This document shows positions 27,657-37,699 of a stretch of DNA of 64,000 nt, piece after piece. The translations under genes were made by a program, and so were the position numbers. Numbering within the stretch: the stretch's first letter is position 1; the number at the start of each line of letters is the position of its first letter. The notes beneath the pieces are model-generated. The model was given only the letters and a program-made list of their open reading frames with translations, did not search any database and was not told the DNA's origin. This stretch comes from Sporolactobacillus spathodeae (GTDB lineage Bacteria; Bacillota; Bacilli; Bacillales; Sporolactobacillaceae). The stretch lies in assembly GCF_016908935.1 (NCBI RefSeq), contig NZ_JAFBEV010000008.1:45274-109273 (forward strand). Direction: 5' to 3'.

Positions 27657-28771
27657 GCTGTGTTTAAATCTAATGTTGTTTTCTTGATAAAGATTTAAGC
27701 GGTGCACGCCGTCACCATCATTGTTTTGACCGTATGGTCAGTATTTTCAAATCCCATTCTATCTAGAAAGTGGAACCACGCTAGATAATGGTCAAGATAC
27801 TTTGTCGCAACTCCGTTAAAGCGGATCATCCAGCGTTTGAGCCGACTATGGTAACTGTTCGCGTTCTGAATATGATAAATGCCTTTAATTACACGCGTTT
27901 TTTCGGTTGACTTAAATCGATAATGGGGCAGTTTCTTATTTTTCGTATAAGTGTTAAACGCACGCCAAGCATCCGTGCAGAACACATTGTCGTTTGAGAG
28001 GAGCGGACTGATGACTTTGTCCAACTGGCTAGTTAATAGTCGACCATGCCCCTTCGTGTGCATATAGGTAGTTCCCTGACGATCGCGTGCAACTAAAACA
28101 CAGACTTGATCATGGCTGATGCCTCGTTTTGCGGAATGTCCGCCTCGTTTCCGAGGCAGTCGTAGCGTTTGTTTCGTTCCTTTTTCAGAATACAGAAAGT
28201 AGGTTTCATCCATCTCGATGATGCCGTTAAACGTGTTTGAAGTGAGACGTTCTAAAGCCGTTAAAACCTTATGACGCCAACGGAATGCGGTAGGCAAAGA
28301 AATTTTAAGGGACGCTGCCTGTCTACGTAATGACAGCCCGTCGATCATTCCTTCAATGAACGGAATCCATTTGTCCGAATACCAAGTGCCATCCAAAGGC
28401 GTCCGGGTCAGATCGGTGGAGGTCTTATGGCACTGAGAGCAGCGATATCTTTGGCGTTTCACCGATTGAACAAAATAAGTACCGAAACGAATGACCAGCT
28501 TTGAACCACAATTTGGGCAAAGGAATCCTTCTTCGTTCCTTTTCTCCCGGATGTCCTTGATCAACGGCTCGTTGGGTTTAACAGATTCCTGTATTTGTTG
28601 TGAAAGTGCCTGAAGCAGTCGATTTTTATCTGTTTCACTTAATTGCTGGATCATTGCCAGAGTCTCATGAATGGATGCCATTGAAAATCACCTCGAACGT
28701 TTGTTCCTCACTTATATTATAGAACGAACGTTCTCTTTTGGCAAAAACCAACATTAAACGTTAACACAGCC
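27656..28771. mobile_element. IS1595-family insertion sequence, apparently complete
   Basis: The element has imperfect terminal repeats of about 27 bp beginning GGCTGTGTT at the left (27656) and, on the other strand, GGCTGTGTT at the right (28771), both with TAATGTTG further in. It is flanked by an exact 8-bp direct repeat TTTAATTA (27648-27655 and 28772-28779), the target duplication length usual for this family. Intact ends, intact transposase and a perfect duplication indicate a recent insertion. Confidence 0.93.
27695..28681 (-). CDS. IS1595-family transposase
   Basis: The 328-residue protein has the family's N-terminal zinc ribbon (CPNCGSKLVIRFG ... RYRCSQCHKTSTD, four cysteines), a helix-turn-helix-like segment (SLRRQAASLKISLPTAFRW) and the DDE-type catalytic core with IIEMDETYFLYSEKG, VFCTDAWRAFNTY and a final NSYHSRLKRWM containing the N/H-bearing third motif. 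It is transcribed on the minus strand and fills nearly the whole element. No frameshift is seen. It would catalyse cut-and-paste transposition. Confidence 0.93.
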   Translation of the reverse strand: MASIHETLAMIQQLSETDKNRLLQALSQQIQESVKPNEPLIKDIREKRNEEGFLCPNCGSKLVIRFGTYFVQSVKRQRYRCSQCHKTSTDLTRTPLDGTWYSDKWIPFIEGMIDGLSLRRQAASLKISLPTAFRWRHKVLTALERLTSNTFNGIIEMDETYFLYSEKGTKQTLRLPRKRGGHSAKRGISHDQVCVLVARDRQGTTYMHTKGHGRLLTSQLDKVISPLLSNDNVFCTDAWRAFNTYTKNKKLPHYRFKSTEKTRVIKGIYHIQNANSYHSRLKRWMIRFNGVATKYLDHYLAWFHFLDRMGFENTDHTVKTMMVTACTA

Positions 28772-28994
28772 TTTAATTAAAATATCAAAAGGCGGAATAG
28801 AATACACTTTGGGGACTAATAAAAACTGTGTTAATTTTTTTCTAGACCTTTTGACAGTACTACCTTAGTGGATGCTTAATAATTATGTAATGCTATATGT
28901 TAAACAATTAATCCCAATTTTATTGTATAATAAGTGCATGGAATAGTGTGCCGTGACGTGTTTTTTCATGCAGTTTTTAATGGATGGGGTGGGT

Positions 28995-30351
28995 GTGGTG
29001 GTTTATCGGACGAAAATCATTCAACTTTCGATAGATTCTTTCGGTCAGGAACTTGGTGTGTCCTAAAACCGGGCTAATACATGGGTTCAGCTCGCTAATC
29101 AGTTACCATGGCCCCAGCTGGAAGCCGCGTATAGTGACGTTTTTCCGTCTCCACTTGGCCGATCGGGCAAACCCTTCCGACTCCTTTATGGTACTCAGCT
29201 CATTAAGCAGGCCACCGGACTTTCCGACGTTGACTTGGTCAATGCCATTCGTGATACGCCCACTTATCAGTACTTCATGGGTTGTCCCACGTACGTTATG
29301 ACGCGACCCTTCAACCCGTCCACCATGTCGCATTTCCGGAAACGTGTCGCACCCATCAGCGCACGGTTGCGCCAAGTCATTGGCGACTGGTGTAAAAACC
29401 GGCTTCAAGACAGTCTTGGCGACGAACAGACGATGATCATGGATGCCACAGTCACTCCAGTGAACATCCGCTTTCCACAGGCTCATTCCTTACTCAATCA
29501 AGCGCGAACGCTCCTTGAAAAAATTATCACGGAACTAGCGCATCAGCTCAACGACCGATTCCGTGGACGTACAAACGGGAAGCACACAAAAAAAACTATA
29601 TCACGTTACCAAGAAGCCCCTCGATCAGCCAAGGAAAAGCGCAACTGCTGTACGTGCGACACGACTTGCGTTACGTCGGCGAACTGTGTGAACACGGCGG
29701 CGCATTGACGACGAAACAACAGTTGCTAGGCCACGGCCCAGCAACTGTTGCGCAGCAGGAGGACATGTATTAGCATAAAACGTACTGAGTGGACAACCGA
29801 ATTTCAGCTTGACACAGTAGTATTTACGCCCGATCAAACGCGGCGAAGTCAAGCAAAACACCGAGTTTGGTCCCAAAATCGATGTCTCTATTCAAGTTGG
29901 GAGCATCAAAATCGAACGCGTCGACTTCAACGCGTTCAATGAAAGTACCGACTTCCAAAAGTCCATTGAGCTTTATTACGAGCGGCACGGTCGTAACCAA
30001 GACGAGATATTGGCCGACAAACTGTACCGCAATCGAGAAAACATCGCGTTTGCCAAAGAGCGGGAATCAAATCATAAGGCCCAAACTGGATCGTAAACCC
30101 AAGACAGTCGATGAAAACCAGCGCCGCGCAAAGAATGCGGCAGCTCGTGACGCTGAGAATCGCCAAGGTCAAATTGAACGAAGCTTTTCCTTCATTAAGC
30201 AAAAGTGCGGTCTAAGCTTAGTGCGCGCCAAAACCGCTAAACCATTGCCGTATCCATCAATATGGTCATTGCGATGGCGAATATTGACACGGTATTACGC
30301 CTTTATTCTTTGGCATTTTTCTTGTCGTACAAATCACAGATAGGTACATAA
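28995..30351 (+). pseudogene. IS5/IS1182-type (DUF772) transposase pseudogene
   Basis: Segments of one transposase follow each other in changing frames: a GTG-started N-terminus (VYRTKIIQLSIDSFGQELG) ending in a stop, then the DUF772 region LGRSGKPFRLLYGTQLIKQ and NPSTMSHFRKRV (29100-29480), the first catalytic aspartate MIMDATVTPVNIRFP, and after another frameshift GPKIDVSIQVGSIKIERVDF, ILADKLYRNRENI and IERSFSFIKQKCGLSL. There are at least three frame breaks and an early stop, so it is inactive. It is GC-richer than its neighbours. The inverted ends were not identified with certainty. Confidence 0.85.
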
Positions 30352-30444
30352 CAATTAGCTATAAAACGCCGGAATGGGTCGAAAATACACTAGCCTAATT
30401 CAGTATTCACTAAATAATTTATAAAATAAAATGGGGTATGTATT

Positions 30445-31467
30445 TTGAAAATTCCAGTTAGTCGAGACTTAAGAATTGACGTATTAAGAGCCATAGCAAT
30501 AATTTGTATTGTTGTCGCTCACAGTATGCCGAATACATTTATTTTTCAACTAAGAAATTTTGATGTAACCCTTATGGTTTTTTTAATGGGTTCTTCATTT
30601 TATTTAAGTTCTCAAAAGAAAAACTTGCCCTATCGCGAATATTTAATCAAAAGATTTAATAGATTGATAATACCGACATGGAAATTCCTCATTTTGTTCT
30701 TCGGGGTATTCTTTGTCATTGCACTCATATTTCATCAACATTATTATTTTGGTGTTAGAAACATTTTAAGTTCATTTTTAATAATTAATGGTATTGGTTA
30801 TGTTTGGATAATGCGCGTATTTTTTATTATCGCTGTATTCAATCCTTTAATATTATTAATAAGTAATAAAGTAAAAAATAACACTATTTATTTTTTGTTA
30901 TTGACTGTTTCCTATATTATTTACGCAATATTATTATATATAGATCGTCATATTCATTTTTCGGGAGCAGCACAAAAAATATTTGAATATTATATCGCTG
31001 AAGGATTTGGTTATTGCCTAATCGCTGCACTGGGCATAAGAATCTACCATCTAAAAAAGAAGCAATTACTATTTTTTTCAACTATCTTTTTTGTTATCTT
31101 TTCTATTCTTTTTGTATTTCATAAATTTGCACCAACACAACTGTATAAATATCCTCCAACATTGTATTATTTTTCGTATGGTTTGTTTGTAAGTTATATT
31201 TTATTTTATTTTTTAAGTTTTAATCTACCTCTAAAAATTTTCAGTAATAAATTTGTGATTTATCTATCAAAAAAATCATTAGATTTATATTATTGTCACA
31301 TTATTCCCATTTACATTATTATACTATTCGGTAGTAAAATGGCTATAATTAGTGGGAGTTTCATAACAAGGTTCTTGTTTATCTTATTCATTGGTTTATT
31401 TTTACTTTATTTAAAGGAATGGCCCGCTCGTCTACTTAATAAGCATAGAAAAAATTTTCTAAAGTGA
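30445..31467 (+). CDS. Acyltransferase 3 family membrane protein (OafA/YrhL-like)
   Basis: The 340-residue protein has about ten membrane segments and begins RDLRIDVLRAIAIICIVVAHSM, containing the R-x10-H signature of acyltransferase 3 (catalytic His near residue 25). Such enzymes O-acetylate polysaccharides or wall polymers using acetyl-CoA across the membrane. The start is a TTG with GGGG upstream. It is very AT-rich and stranded among mobile elements between the two exopolysaccharide loci, on the opposite strand, so it may be a horizontally moved polymer-decorating gene or a relict of locus B. Length is normal. Confidence 0.83.
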   Translation: MKIPVSRDLRIDVLRAIAIICIVVAHSMPNTFIFQLRNFDVTLMVFLMGSSFYLSSQKKNLPYREYLIKRFNRLIIPTWKFLILFFGVFFVIALIFHQHYYFGVRNILSSFLIINGIGYVWIMRVFFIIAVFNPLILLISNKVKNNTIYFLLLTVSYIIYAILLYIDRHIHFSGAAQKIFEYYIAEGFGYCLIAALGIRIYHLKKKQLLFFSTIFFVIFSILFVFHKFAPTQLYKYPPTLYYFSYGLFVSYILFYFLSFNLPLKIFSNKFVIYLSKKSLDLYYCHIIPIYIIILFGSKMAIISGSFITRFLFILFIGLFLLYLKEWPARLLNKHRKNFLK

Positions 31468-32012
31468 TTTGTATATTGCCATCGTAAAAATCTACTTGTG
31501 CCATATTTCTGAGCCATTTCAGACAGATCCACTCCTGATTACAGCCAGTAGATGTATATTGCCATTGAATAGTGCCAACCGTGCCATATTTTAGGGCACC
31601 TTAGGACAAAATATTGAGTCACTTATGCCACACCAGAGCCACCTCCTGTATAATGGGCTTGTGTTAATGACACCGTAAGGTGTCCAGAATATGACGGCAG
31701 TTGTTGCCGAAGATTGCCGGAAATATTGTCCGGAATAACTGGCATTAAAAATTCCCCCACTTTGTCTTCAATGGGGGAATTTTTAATAGAAAATCTGATA
31801 ATGTTCTCGAGTATTTAAATCAAATCGAACATCGTTCGTGATAATGTACCATGATTACAGCCAATGAAATGTACCACTAACGCCATGTTTTTTACCGTGC
31901 AATGACAATGAATGTACCAATAAATGACAAGCCTATTTACCACAATACCTCCTGTATAATTAGTGGACACACCGCAGGTGTGTCAAATCTACTTTATAGG
32001 AGGTGTTTTTTT
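31468..32012. repeat. Stacked left ends of IS21-family elements
   Basis: The terminal motif TGTATATTGCCAT occurs twice in direct orientation (31470-31482 and 31553-31565). The same motif bounds the 368-bp element at 34341. The second copy is followed by sequence like the start of that element and by CACCTCCTGTATAAT with a small hairpin. A similar CCTCCTGTATAAT plus hairpin recurs just before istA (around 31960-31990). A third end type, GTACCATGATTACAGCC (31847), has its inverted partner near 36178-36194. A hairpin with AAAAATTCCCCCA/TGGGGGAATTTTT arms (31747-31784) looks like a terminator. No gene is present. Confidence 0.6.
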
Positions 32013-32766
32013 ATGATTCATTATCGAAGGATATTGGAACTTCATAATGAAGGGATTAGTTTGAGAGGTATTGCCGCAAGCACAGGTAATTATTGCCAAA
32101 AGGTAACGGAGATCATCCAACTAGCTAAGAAAAAAGGGTTATCCTGCCCTTTAGAAGATGAGATGACAAATCAGTGGATTGAAGATTTTATATTTCCAGA
32201 AAAGGCTTTGGAAGCCTCAGGTCGTCATCCGCTGAATTTTGACCGGATTCATGCAGAGCTGTCTAAGCCGAATGTAACGCTCTCTCCTTCATCACGAATA
32301 TGAAGCTGAGTGTCGCGTCAATAACAAAATTCCTTATTCTTATCGAAGTTTTCTGCGTCACTACAGTCAATACGCAGATAAACATAAGGCGACACTACGC
32401 ATTCGAAGAAAACCTGGAGAAATCATGGAGGTTGATTGGGCGGGGGCGACAGCATTCATTAATGATCGAGATACAGGAGAAAGACTCAAAGCCTTTGTGT
32501 TCGTTGCCACCCTTCCATGTAGCCAACTATCCTATGCGGAAGCGACATTGTCCATGGATCTGCATTCGTGGATCATCGCTCACCGTCATGCTTATGAATT
32601 CTTTGGAGGAGTGACACAAATAGTTGTCCCAGACAATCTTAAAACGAGCGTGACCAAGCATACGAGAAAGGAACTCGTTTTAAACCGTGCTTACAGAGAA
32701 ATGGCTGACTATTATCATACTATCGTTATGCCTGCTCGTGTGCGAACACCAAATGATTATATTTAA
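32013..32766 (+). pseudogene. istA (IS21-family transposase), frameshifted and truncated
   Basis: TAGGAGGTG precedes the ATG at 32013. The first frame encodes the IstA N-terminal helix-turn-helix region (IHYRRILELHNEGISLRGIAASTG) up to about 32290; after a frameshift the catalytic region continues with GEIMEVDWAGATAF (first catalytic Asp) and QIVVPDNLKTSVTKHT (second catalytic Asp region), ending at RTPNDYI. The protein is normally about 500 residues and is followed by istB; both the C-terminal half and istB are missing, replaced by the recombinase block. Inactive. Confidence 0.88.
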
Positions 32767-32843
32767 ATTTTTATTATCCTCAATTTTTGTTAAAAAGTTA
32801 AGCAGGTCAAAGATGTATCAATTGAAATTGAAGATAATATTTT

Positions 32844-33901
32844 TCAATCCAGTCCACATAAGGCGATCAGATATTGCTCATTTCCTTTCCAGTGTTTCTT
32901 TATTGCTGGCAAACTGTTTACCACGTCATTTACTGACTCAAGTGCTTTCGTAAGCATTTCCTCATCAGCATGGGAATACACAGTTGTCGTGTCAATACTT
33001 TTATGTCCTAGAAAATCCCGGATATAGGAAATGGGAATCCCTTTTTTATACATGGCCATGGCTATGCTGTGTTTTAACATATGCGCATGAAGACCCGAAG
33101 GAAATTTTTCATTTCTTTCCTTGGCAAGGGATCCATATTTTTTGAGAAAATAATCAACTGTCCCTTGCTTCATTTTCGTGTGCGTTGAGTCATGGACGGT
33201 ATAGAACAAATAATCCGTTCTGATTCTCTGCTTATGAAATTCTTTTAGATAGGCATCAAAATGACGGACAGTTTGTCCAAGTAAAGGGACACTCCTTGTT
33301 TTGTTGCCTTTTCCATGTAGGATGATTTTCACTCTGCTTTCATCTCTAATGATACTGTTCAGTGTTGGATCCAATATTTCTTGTAACCTGCCACCTGTTT
33401 CGTACATCAGTATCATAAAAAAACAATTTCTTCGCTCAATTCTTGTTGATGTATCTGGTATTGAAAAAAGAAGCTTCAATTGTTCCTGGGAAAGGAATTC
33501 AATACAACTATCTTTTGATGTCTTAAAAGCATGGATTGAGGAAATATCCAGATAATAGGAAGTCAGTTCTATATTCTCTTCACTGCAATATTTCAAAAAT
33601 GACTTAATCGCAGAAAGTCTGAGATTAAGCGTACTGGCTGAATTTTTCTTAGCTGTTTTTAGCCACAAAGAAACTCGTAAATCAATTCGCGTTTGTAAAG
33701 TGAAAAACCCATCCTTTCAAAACCAATACCTTTTGCTTCTTTGAAATATTTTCTCAATAGTGTTAGTGACTGCCGGTAAGCATTGGCTGTTTTAGCACTA
33801 AAATTTCTTTTCTCTATAAGATATTCTCCCAAAAAATCCCGAAGTAACAGATAAAATTGCATTTCATTTTTCTTCATGGGGTACCTCGGGAAGAATGTCA
33901 T
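32844..33901 (-). pseudogene. Tyrosine recombinase (second of a recombinase pair) with one frameshift
   Basis: Two frames join into one recombinase of about 350 residues: the SAM-like DNA-binding domain (33901-33659, LLRDFLGEYLIEKRNFSAKTANAYR) and the rest plus catalytic domain (33668-32844). The break at FLCG/LWLKTAKK is explained by a single missing base. Catalytic residues are visible: R in ETGGRLQEIL, K in LHGKGNKTRSVPL, H-x-x-K in AHMLKHSIA (His in place of Arg in the HxxR box), and Y in TTTVYSHA. The sequence resembles one member of the recombinase trios (RIT-like) of Firmicutes. It overlaps the upstream recombinase gene. Confidence 0.75.
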
Positions 33902-34920
33902 CGTTAAGAGAAGCCATCATTTGTTCCATATCTGGATAGAATTCATCGATCAATGAGAGATAATAATCTGTGTCGGCATAGTTGGCATGTCCCATATATT
34001 CACTGAGATATGGATAAAGGGTATTTACATCACAGCCATCCCTTACCCACTGGTTAAGCTTGTGTACTGCGTATGTGTGTCGAAATGCGTGGATACGTGC
34101 AGGATTTCCGGTCAACTCATTCGCCTCAGGCAAATGATCCCAAAATTCGTGAAACCAGTAATCCATTATAGAACGATTAAAGCATTTACCATGCTTATTT
34201 GGGAAAAAGGCTTCCCGTATAGGTAAAAGGGCTTTGATCACAGAATCATATTTCCTGCAGACTGCAAGCACATCATTGCTCATATAAATGACACGTGATC
34301 TCCACCCTTTGGACTCGCGTATAATGATTTCTCCAGTTACTGTATATTGCCATCACAAAAGCCCACTTGTGCCATCTCTGAGGGACACTTAGGTCAAAAA
34401 TGGGGGACATGTTTGCCATAGAGAGGGACAGAAAGATTTGCACACTATCCCCTTCCCTATCTTAGCTACCTTGCCTGTTTTCTTCGAGGTTCTGTCAAGG
34501 GCGACCGTAGGGAGGGCGAAGCCTATGACCCTTGATAGGTTCTTGAAGAAAACAGAAAATATCACAAATATAGGGAAGGGGGTAAAGAGGCTATAACAAC
34601 TTGATCGAACAATATAATGAAATTACACCCAATTTTATTGTGTCCCTCATCATGGCAGAGGTGTCCCTAAAACATGTCATAGACGTCCCTATTCAATGGC
34701 AATATACAGTTACCAGCTCCACATCATTCACTAGGAGAAGACGGGCTTCAGATGATCTGAGCCCACAGCAATAAATCAGCCTGAAGATCACTGGGATGAC
34801 ATAACACCGTGTTGGTGAAAAAGATGAATATTGGCATGTGTCAATGGAAGCAAAGAAAGCCTTCAATTCTTTTTGTGTATAAATATGTGAAATATATCGA
34901 ATCTGCTTGTTGGGAATGTG
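33864..34920 (-). pseudogene. Tyrosine recombinase (first of the pair), split by a MITE-like insertion and 5'-truncated
   Basis: The catalytic domain can be read across the insertion at 34341-34713. Upstream part: HIYTQKELKAFFASID, VIFRLIYCCGLRSSEARLL (catalytic Arg), LLVNDVELVT. Downstream part: GEIIIRESKGWRSRVIYMS, SNDVLAVCRKYD, HAFRHTYAVHKL (HxxR box), YMGHANYADTDYYLSL (catalytic Tyr). Removing the 368-bp element and one GTTAC copy restores the reading frame exactly. The N-terminal DNA-binding domain is missing because the sequence joins an IS66 fragment near 34920-34925. It overlaps the second recombinase by 38 bases, as in recombinase trios. Confidence 0.8.
34341..34708. mobile_element. 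368-bp MITE-like element with IS21-type ends
   Basis: It has perfect 13-bp terminal inverted repeats TGTATATTGCCAT (34341-34353) and ATGGCAATATACA (34696-34708), flanked by an exact 5-bp target duplication GTTAC (34336-34340 and 34709-34713). It has no open frame of note. Inside lies a long imperfect stem-loop (34449-34581) with arms starting CCCCTTCCCTAT and ending ATAGGGAAGGGG. The termini match those stacked at 31470 and 31553, so it is probably a non-autonomous derivative moved by an IS21-family transposase. It interrupts the recombinase gene described separately. Confidence 0.8.
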
Positions 34921-34924
34921 TCCA

Positions 34925-35886
34925 GGAATGACGAATATGTTGGATCACTTTGACTTGGGGAGGAATAATTTTGAGCTTCTCGCGGACTTCAGTTGACATG
35001 TCATGCAAGGTGCCTCCGCAACAAGAACAAGTCTGCTCCTGTTCAAGCAAAGTATAATGAATCACTTCAACCGGCAGGTTTTCCAATTTTTCCTGTCGCT
35101 GCCCTTGGGATTTCTTTCGTTTATAGGTAATTGTTTCGACAGTAGGTTCTGGAGCTTTGGCATCTGATTCACTTTCTGCTTCATTGAATAATTGAAGGGT
35201 TAATTGCTCCGGATGTGTCTTTTCGCTCGAAGCGCCGAATTGACGTTTTTGGCGTCATTGGCCTTCGGCCATTGAAACGTTCCTTTTTCTAATCGTTTGT
35301 AATAGAGCCAAAATCCACTGTATTCCCAATGAAGAATTTTCAACTTGTCTCGTTTACGATTGCAGAAGACAAACAAGCAAGATGAGAATGGATCAAGATG
35401 AAAGCCTTCTTGAACCAATACGGACAATCCGTCAATCGATTTACGAAGGTCCGTAGGACCCTTGGCCAAATAGACCGTTTCAATGGTGGACTCACAGATC
35501 ATAGGGTACGCAGCTCCCGAAGAACGTCCGCAAACAGATCCGGATCGAACCCGGCATGAACTTCAACTTTAGCGAATCCACAATGAATCAACAAAGGAGC
35601 GTGTGTCGTCTGGGTTTCCAGTTCAATAGACATCCATTGATCCGTTGGCTGAGACAGCTAGATAAGGCGCAATTTTCGTCTCCAATAGCGGAACTGACTC
35701 AATGGAATCTCCTGATCAGCACACCATCGAACGCCCGTGAAATTGCTCGCCTCGAAATCGTTTATTCGTTTCTGACAAAGTTCTTTTAGTTCTGTCCGTG
35801 TCATGGATCATCATCCTAATTATTTGATAGAAGCATTATCGCATGACCGCTTCATCAAAAGAAGGTGTCCATTATTTGACGCTTAC
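34925..35886 (-). mobile_element. IS66-family remnant (tnpA, tnpB, partial tnpC)
   Basis: The outer end is seen as GTAAGCGTCAAATAATGG on the minus strand (from 35886), the standard IS66 start. In order follow tnpA with one in-frame stop (35804-35499), tnpB (35502-35200; DLRKSIDGLSVLVQEGF, FCNRKRDKLKILHWE, KRLEKGTFQWP, altered C-terminus) and a tnpC piece (about 35217-34925; PVEVIHYTLLEQEQTCSCCGG, KIIPPQVKVIQHIRHS). Most of tnpC, including the DDE core, and the other end are missing; the sequence passes directly into the recombinase gene. Non-functional. Confidence 0.85.
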
Positions 35887-36436
35887 ATCTAAAAAAACAA
35901 TTAGGCTTAGATTTATTCTAATAAGGAATTAAATTTTAATCCCCCTCCTAACTTCTATCAAGTGGGGGATTCTTCATTGAAGGAAAGTGAACGATAACTG
36001 TGGATTCGGAGTTCTTTAAATCTAAGGGGACTTCGTCCCCACCAATCGAAAGAAAATCTATATAGATTTCCAAACTCGATATTTGTAGAGAGCTTTTCTG
36101 GTAAATGTTTTGGCGATAGGTGGTAAAATCATTGGCAATCAGTGGTAATAAAGATGGCATACCTGGTACAATCCACTGGCTGTAATCATGTACCATCGCC
36201 CACTAAGTTCAAGTCGGCAGGGAAGGCGAGCACGATTTTTAACGAGAAAAGTGTTCAAAATTAATTAGCAAAAATGTTCAAAACTACTTGACGGTTACAA
36301 ATTGCTGAAAAGAAAGCAAAAATCTTGATAAATCAACATTTTTAATATGTTCAGCAGCCTCTACTTAAAGTAGAATTCAATTTCAATTTTTAATCATAGT
36401 CGGTTATTTAGTATTTAAGACGATTAATTTATCGAA
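35887..36436. other. Non-coding region with IS21-type right end
   Basis: At 36178-36194 TGGCTGTAATCATGTAC is the inverted counterpart of GTACCATGATTACAGCCA at 31847, so an IS21-family element may once have spanned 31.8-36.2 kb. A CCCCC/GGGGG hairpin (about 35940-35972) and a GGGGACTTCGTCCCC hairpin (36027-36041) are present. A minus-strand frame of 82 codons (36196-35948) has no recognisable product or ribosome binding site. No gene is supported. Confidence 0.45.
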
Positions 36437-37699
36437 TTAATCAGTATTTGTCCTACCAGTATGATAAACATCACGTTCACTTTGTTCCATCAATATATGA
36501 TTTATAGCTTCCATTTTCTTCTCCCAAGTGATATTCTCTTCAGCAAATTTTCTTATAGACATTTTAAAATTTTTATTATTCTTTATGTAGTTCTCGTAAT
36601 GCTCAATTAATTCCTTAAAGTTTATATAGCTTTCATCAGGCTTAATACAAAATTGAAATGGCTGTTTCGAAAAATCTTTATCAATTATCGAACTAATGAA
36701 CGGTAACCCTCTTCCACAATACTCTCTTGATTTTAGGTCAGTCATCTTAAAAATATTTTGACGATGACGTCCCAAGCTAGACACACCTATATCAGCCTTA
36801 TCAAATAAGACATCTAAATCTCTACGCGATTTAGCTCCGTAAAAGTGAATGCAATTTTCAATTTTCAAATCACTGCTTAACTTCTCAAGTTCTTTTCTTT
36901 GTTGTCCATCGCCTACAACATGAAACATAATGCCTATTGGCCCTTTATATTTTTTATAATGGTAAATTCCATTAATTACTCTGTCGTAGCCATGCTCACG
37001 GTTTAAGGTAGCAACACCGATTATATTTAAAATTTTACCATCAAAGTGAGAACTGCTAATAGGCAACATTTCTACATCAATACCATTTGAACTATTTATT
37101 GCGTCAATACCAAATATTTGTTTATCATCTGAAAAAGTATATATATAATCTACATATTTCTTCAATAATCTCCTAATGATTGCGTCATTTATATAGAAAT
37201 ATATATTAATAATTATGTTTTTTAAACTCAAGTGACCATTTCCCATTATTCTAGATATTCTTTCTTTATCATAGGGATATGTTGGGATTTCAAGGACAAT
37301 TTTGGATTCAGATCTCTTTGAAATATTTTTTAGAAATTTCAGTAAAAATAAATCTGGATTTTCATATCTAATATAGGTTAACTTAATCTGTTCATTAATT
37401 TCATTTTTGGTTTTTTTATAAACGAAGTAAAAAGCAAAAAAAGTCACTAATACTTTATAAAGTAAATTACTAGTCGTATTAGCATGAATAGGTTCTACAT
37501 TGTATCCCCATCTTTCAAATACTTTTATTTGTGATTTAATTTTTTTTTGAATTCCCGATGTTTCATCGTTTATATTTTTTTGATGTGCAGCTATATACAT
37601 AATTTTATCTTTCATAGGATAACCATTGTCCCTTCTTATTAATTTTGCATAATATTTAATTAGGGTTTGCTGTACAAGTGGCATGTTTGTAGAATCCAT
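36437..37699 (-). CDS. Family 4-like glycosyltransferase
   Basis: The protein has 420 residues from the first ATG; a start at the internal Met 29 (MKDKIMYIAAHQKNINDETSG, at 37615) is equally possible and fits the family better. The donor domain has GVATLNREHGYDRVINGIYHY, FHVVGDGQQRKELEKL, IHFYGAKSRRDLDVLFDKADIGVSSLG and a late KSREYCGRGLPFI, the GT4 layout. It is the last gene of locus B, separated by 204 bases from the flippase gene, and lies next to the mobile-element block. The sugar is unknown. Confidence 0.78.
   Translation of the reverse strand: MDSTNMPLVQQTLIKYYAKLIRRDNGYPMKDKIMYIAAHQKNINDETSGIQKKIKSQIKVFERWGYNVEPIHANTTSNLLYKVLVTFFAFYFVYKKTKNEINEQIKLTYIRYENPDLFLLKFLKNISKRSESKIVLEIPTYPYDKERISRIMGNGHLSLKNIIINIYFYINDAIIRRLLKKYVDYIYTFSDDKQIFGIDAINSSNGIDVEMLPISSSHFDGKILNIIGVATLNREHGYDRVINGIYHYKKYKGPIGIMFHVVGDGQQRKELEKLSSDLKIENCIHFYGAKSRRDLDVLFDKADIGVSSLGRHRQNIFKMTDLKSREYCGRGLPFISSIIDKDFSKQPFQFCIKPDESYINFKELIEHYENYIKNNKNFKMSIRKFAEENITWEKKMEAINHILMEQSERDVYHTGRTNTD

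Noticed and set aside
35948..36196. 82-codon minus-strand frame in the IS21 right-end region.
   Set aside because: No ribosome binding site, no recognisable domain, and it overlaps the terminal repeat.
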